Shown here in pieces: positions 63,757 through 64,000 of a stretch of 64,000 nucleotides of DNA. Where the stretch lies: NCBI RefSeq assembly GCF_000949425.1, contig NZ_CP010976.1, forward strand, positions 1,860,001 to 1,924,000, in the 5' to 3' direction. The stretch comes from Paenibacillus sp. IHBB 10380 (GTDB lineage: Bacteria > Bacillota > Bacilli > Paenibacillales > Paenibacillaceae). The position numbers were made by a program, and so were the translations under genes. Numbering within the stretch: the stretch's first letter is position 1; every line of letters starts with the position of its first letter. A model generated the notes under the pieces. That model searched no databases. It saw only the letters and a program-made list of their open reading frames with translations, and was not told the DNA's origin.

Positions 63757-64000
63757 CGATAGCGTATCAGAAGAATCGGGTGTTTCGAAAGCGAGTTTAT
63801 ATAACCATTCAGATATCCGCGAGAGGATCGAATCCTTACGCCGTCAACAATCACAAGCACCCACTCCAAAGCAAATAAAGCGTGAGATAAATGATGCGAA
63901 TAAGGATATACTCATCGAAATGTTAAAACGCAAAATCAAAGCACTGGAGAACGAGAACAAAGAATTACGAGAAGAAATGAAAAAGGCTTATGCTCAGATT
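63737..64000 (+). CDS. Tn554 TnpC-like protein, partial (runs off the edge)
   Basis: The frame opens after TGA 63734-63736 and reaches the window end. It encodes VSEESGVSKASLYNHSDIRE (helix-turn-helix), then SQAPTPKQIKREINDANKD and a coiled coil with KIKALENENKELREEMKKAY. This matches TnpC/DUF6262 proteins of Tn554-type transposons. The normal start is missing, since the frame only begins inside the HTH region, so the 5' end is probably lost at a junction with the toxin-like fragment. A second such gene is at 56221. Confidence 0.75.

Overview
The window looks like a piece of a Paenibacillus-type (low-to-mid GC, endospore-forming Firmicute) chromosome. Support comes from a GerAB-type germination permease, a secreted protein built from Gmad2 (spore-germination immunoglobulin-like) domains, AGGAGG-type ribosome binding sites, frequent GTG/TTG starts, a T-box leader, many long Rho-independent terminators and several Bacillus-type regulator/transporter pairs. 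Genus is an inference. No tRNA, rRNA, CRISPR array or replication origin was recognised.

Region by region. 1-5.5 kb: the end of an unknown gene, then a BceRS-like two-component system with its FtsX-type ABC exporter. 5.6-9.4 kb: a serine hydrolase, a TetR regulator and coproporphyrinogen/protoporphyrinogen oxidase (hemY). 9.4-11.7 kb: a secreted multidomain sugar dehydrogenase on the minus strand. 12-14.4 kb: a tandem-HTH MerR regulator divergent from a Bcr/CflA exporter, which is preceded by a possible leader-peptide attenuator. 14.7-17.7 kb: a secreted four-repeat Gmad2 protein followed by an ECF sigma/anti-sigma pair. 17.8-21.3 kb: relics (AraC, MFS, cysC) around a GNAT acetyltransferase and an orphan GerAB permease. 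21.5-31.1 kb: a discoidin/BSP metallopeptidase, an Lrp regulator divergent from a serine hydrolase, a frameshifted MFS gene, selO and a secreted serine hydrolase. 31.4-35.8 kb: a methyltransferase, then luciferase-like oxidoreductase, MarR and ring-cleaving dioxygenase genes, ending in two truncated genes. 35.9-39.1 kb: a secreted protein/small membrane protein pair and an IS3-family (IS150-like) element lying in the loop of a terminator. 39.4-44.6 kb: a membrane protein divergent from an 842-residue two-domain isoprenoid synthase, then a GyrI-like protein and a kinase-like protein. 44.8-48.1 kb: a PNPOx-like gene opposite a decayed MocR gene, then an ECF sigma gene with an internal stop and its anti-sigma partner. 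48.2-53.2 kb: a TetR/FAD-monooxygenase pair and a GntR-ABC transporter operon. 53.6-55.9 kb: a short T-box-controlled alanyl-tRNA synthetase. 56.2-64 kb: a mobile-element graveyard with Tn554-like remnants, a CoiA-like nuclease with a cluster of 20-bp repeats, an IS30-family element carrying a lipoprotein gene between terminal repeats, an XRE regulator, a fragment of a beta-rich secreted protein and another Tn554-like gene running off the edge.

The left and middle parts are mostly autonomous stress/drug-response cassettes, each a regulator plus a transporter or enzyme. The right third is a site of repeated insertion and deletion. The strongest leads are the two-domain isoprenoid synthase, the repeat cluster at the CoiA-like gene, the IS30 unit with a passenger gene and the leader peptide before the Bcr/CflA exporter.
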